Of a stretch of DNA of 7,536 bases, positions 5,861 through 7,536 are shown piece after piece. Under the pieces are notes generated by a model. The model saw only the letters and a list, made by a program, of their open reading frames with translations. It was not told the DNA's origin and did not search any database. The translations under genes and the position numbers were made by a program. The DNA lies in the NCBI GenBank assembly GCA_019689955.1, contig JADGGM010000132.1, positions 1 to 7,536 on the forward strand, given 5' to 3'. The DNA is from Gemmatimonadaceae bacterium. Lineage in GTDB: Bacteria > Gemmatimonadota > Gemmatimonadetes > Gemmatimonadales > Gemmatimonadaceae. Within the stretch, counting starts at the first letter, position 1; each line of letters begins with the position of its first letter.

Positions 5861-6293
5861 CCACGCGGCGGGGCGCGTGGATGCGGCGTCCGCCGCGGCG
5901 GTGGATGCGCTGCTGCGCGCGGCGCCGGGAGGAGATGGCCAGTACCTCGAGCGCATCCTGGTGAAGGAGCGCGACCGCACGGTGGTGGTGCCGGTGGACG
6001 ACGTCGACTGGTTCGAGGCGGAGGACAACTACGTGCGGCTCCACACGGGCACCGGCGCGCGGCTGGTGCGCGAGACGATCAGGGCACTCGACGCGGCGCT
6101 CGACCCGCGGCGTTTCGCGCGCGTTCACCGCTCCGCGATCGTGCGGCTGGCGCAGGTGCGCGCGCTCGAGCCGCTCTTCCACGGCGACCTGGCCGTGGTG
6201 CTGCGCGACGGGACGCGCCTCACGCTCGGGCGCACGTATCGCGCGGAGTTCGAGGCGCGGCTGCGCGGGCGCGCGGGGAGCGGAGGGAGCTAG
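5850..6293 (+). pseudogene. LytTR DNA-binding domain remnant lacking its receiver domain
   Basis: A LytTR-type DNA-binding domain (10-stranded beta fold used by LytR/AgrA regulators) occupies about residues 36-139 when counted from the GTG at 5850. The visible motifs are VPVDDVDWFEAEDNYVRLH, RRFARVHRSAIVRLAQVRAL and DGTRLTLGRTYR, all intact. Residues 1-30 (RHAAGRVDAASAAAVDALLRAAP) resemble the linker that normally follows a receiver domain, but no receiver is encoded upstream: the same frame has a stop at 5772-5774 and unrelated sequence before 5850. Full LytTR response regulators are about 240-260 residues, so about 100-110 are missing. GAGGA lies only two bases before the GTG, and a GTG at 5877 is an alternative start. 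If expressed, it would be a receiver-less DNA-binding protein. A naturally stand-alone LytTR protein is the alternative, but the abrupt junction with a broken upstream gene argues for a remnant. Confidence 0.65.
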
Positions 6294-6312
6294 CGCACGC
6301 GCCCGGCGGGTG

Positions 6313-7536
6313 TCACGCGCGCCGGCCGGCGATGGGGCGCGCCGTGTCCGCTGCCGCGCGGGGGATGACGCCGTGCTCCGCGGCGATGGCGAGCACTTCG
6401 TCGGCCGAGAGAACATCGTGCGCGATGAGCGCGTTGGCGATCGCCTCGACGGCGGCGCGATGCTCGCGCACCAGCGCTTCGGCGCGGGCGGCCTGCGCGG
6501 CGATGAGGGCGCGAACGGCGTTGTCGATCTCCGCCTGGAGCTGGCCGCTGGGCGCGCCGCCCTGCGCGTTCGGGTCGGCGCTGATGAGGCCGACCTGGTC
6601 GCTCATCCCGAACTCGGCGACCATGCGTCGCGCGATGCTGGTCGCCTGGACCAGATCGCTCCCGGCGCCCGTGGTGACGGCCTCGGGGCCCAGGAACACG
6701 AGCTCGGCCGCGCGTCCGCCGAGCGCCTTGGCGATGATCCCCTCGAGGTAGCGGCGCGGTTGCAGGTGGCGGTCGGACTCCGGCGCGAAATGCGCGGCAC
6801 CGAGCGAGCGGCCGCGCGGCTCGATCGTGACCTTGTGGAGCTTGTCGTCCGGACAGGCGATGAGCCCGACGACCGCGTGCCCCGCCTCGTGGAGCGCGAT
6901 CAGGCGGCGCTCCTCGTCGGAGATCACGACACCGGAGCGGACGCGGCCCAGGAGGATCTTGTCGCGCGCCTGCTCGATGTGGGCCGGTGTGATCACGTCG
7001 CTCCCATCATGCACGGCGGCGATCGCGGCCTCGTTGAGGAGGTTCGCGAGCTCGGCCCCGGAGTGGCCGACGGTGAGCTGCGCGAGGCGCTCGAGGTCGA
7101 CCGCCGGGGAGAGCGGAGACTGGGCCGCGTGGATCTTGAGGATCTCGAGGCGATCGGCGGCGGTGGGGAGGGGGACTTCCACCACGCGATCGAAGCGTCC
7201 GGGACGACGCACGGCGGGGTCGAGGAGGTCTTCGCGGTTGGTGGCGGCCATCCAGACGACCCCTTCGTTGCTCGCCATCCCATCCATCTCGACGAGGAGC
7301 TGGTTGAGCGTGACCTCTTCCTCGCCGGAACGGTTGGGGCGGCCGCGGCGTCCGCCGAGCGAGTCGAACTCGTCGATGAAGACGATGCACGGCGCCTGCT
7401 CGCGGGCCTGGCGGGCGAGCTGGCGGACGCGGCGCGAGCCCACGCCGACGTACATCTCGTTGAAGTCCGATCCCGAGGCGACGATCACCGGGCAGCCGGC
7501 CTCGCCGGCCACGGCGCGGGCGAGGAGCGTCTTCCC
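6313..7536 (-). CDS. ftsH: FtsH-like ATP-dependent zinc metalloprotease (partial, N-terminus beyond window)
   Basis: AAA+ protease that unfolds and degrades membrane and short-lived cytosolic proteins as a hexamer at the inner membrane. The 407 visible residues begin inside Walker A (GKTLLARA) at the window edge, so the membrane segments are not seen. In order there is a pore motif EMYVGVG (about 27-33; canonical FtsH has Phe in place of Tyr), Walker B IVFIDE (51-56), the second region of homology TNREDLLDPAVRRPGRFDR (about 99-117), and the zinc site HEAGH (216-220). A third-ligand Asp lies in TTGAGSDLVQAT (about 294), followed by IARRMVAEFGMSDQVG. All catalytic residues are present. It departs from housekeeping FtsH at AVRRPGRFDR (usually ALLRPGRFDR) and GGRAAELVFLG (usually GGRAAEEIVFG), so it may be a paralogue. 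It converges on the LytTR remnant with a 19-base gap. Confidence 0.9.
   Translation of the reverse strand, partial: GKTLLARAVAGEAGCPVIVASGSDFNEMYVGVGSRRVRQLARQAREQAPCIVFIDEFDSLGGRRGRPNRSGEEEVTLNQLLVEMDGMASNEGVVWMAATNREDLLDPAVRRPGRFDRVVEVPLPTAADRLEILKIHAAQSPLSPAVDLERLAQLTVGHSGAELANLLNEAAIAAVHDGSDVITPAHIEQARDKILLGRVRSGVVISDEERRLIALHEAGHAVVGLIACPDDKLHKVTIEPRGRSLGAAHFAPESDRHLQPRRYLEGIIAKALGGRAAELVFLGPEAVTTGAGSDLVQATSIARRMVAEFGMSDQVGLISADPNAQGGAPSGQLQAEIDNAVRALIAAQAARAEALVREHRAAVEAIANALIAHDVLSADEVLAIAAEHGVIPRAAADTARPIAGRRA
6317..6342. terminator. GC-rich hairpin at the convergent gene ends
   Basis: GCGCGCC (6317-6323) can pair with GGCGCGC (6336-6342), forming a 7-bp stem with a 12-base loop inside the last codons of the ftsH-like gene. 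It could serve as a 3' end for the plus-strand transcript, but no T-run follows on either strand. The call is weak. Confidence 0.2.

Noticed and set aside
4454..6028. Minus-strand open frame of 524 codons across the kinase end and the secreted gene
   Set aside because: It is Arg/Ala-rich shadow with no recognisable motif or ribosome binding site.
5861..6751. Continuation of the 4856 frame through to a stop at 6751
   Set aside because: Beyond the junction the translation is Arg/Gly/Ala-rich, is out of frame with LytTR, and then runs antisense to the FtsH-like gene. It is not a real C-terminus.

Overview
This is a high-GC bacterial chromosome window with a dense gene layout and strong G/C bias at third codon positions. 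The proteins look like those of Gemmatimonadota or a similar high-GC, Gram-negative-type soil bacterium: a GumC/Wzz exopolysaccharide protein next to an NtrC-type regulator, a histidine kinase with an HDLRSPL-type H-box, and LytTR and FtsH-like proteins. That placement is inference; no rRNA or other marker gene is present.

Left part (1-1295, minus strand): a polysaccharide co-polymerase/chain-length determinant (GumC/Wzz type), cut at its C-terminal side by the window edge. It is transcribed away from a 749-base intergenic region (1296-2044) that appears rich in regulatory sequence. On the minus strand this holds a candidate sigma-54 -24/-12 promoter (1394-1409) facing the gumC-like gene. A perfect 17-base palindrome (1516-1532) sits about 115-150 bp upstream of it, the usual place for an enhancer-binding-protein site. 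On the plus strand there is a sigma-70-like promoter (1738-1765), with an 11-bp-period direct repeat running into its -35 box, facing the regulator genes.

Centre (2045-4749, plus strand): a two-gene signalling operon. The first gene is an NtrC-family response regulator with an intact receiver, an AAA+ domain with the GAFTGA loop, and a Fis-type HTH. The second is a soluble histidine kinase with no membrane segment and an N-terminal region I do not recognise. The simplest model is kinase -> NtrC-type regulator -> upstream palindrome -> sigma-54 promoter -> exopolysaccharide operon. The protein side is well supported; the DNA wiring is inferred.

Right part (4856-6293, plus strand): what looks like a deletion scar. 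A secreted protein, probably the front half of a metallo-beta-lactamase-fold hydrolase carrying a large N-terminal beta-rich domain, loses family-like sequence near 5850-5860 and has no stop there. A LytTR DNA-binding domain, without its expected receiver domain, begins at the same point in a different frame. This is the least ordinary part of the window.

Far right (6313-7536, minus strand): an FtsH-like AAA+ zinc metalloprotease in convergent orientation. The window edge cuts it inside Walker A. No RNA genes, CRISPR arrays, insertion sequences or integrase-type genes were seen.
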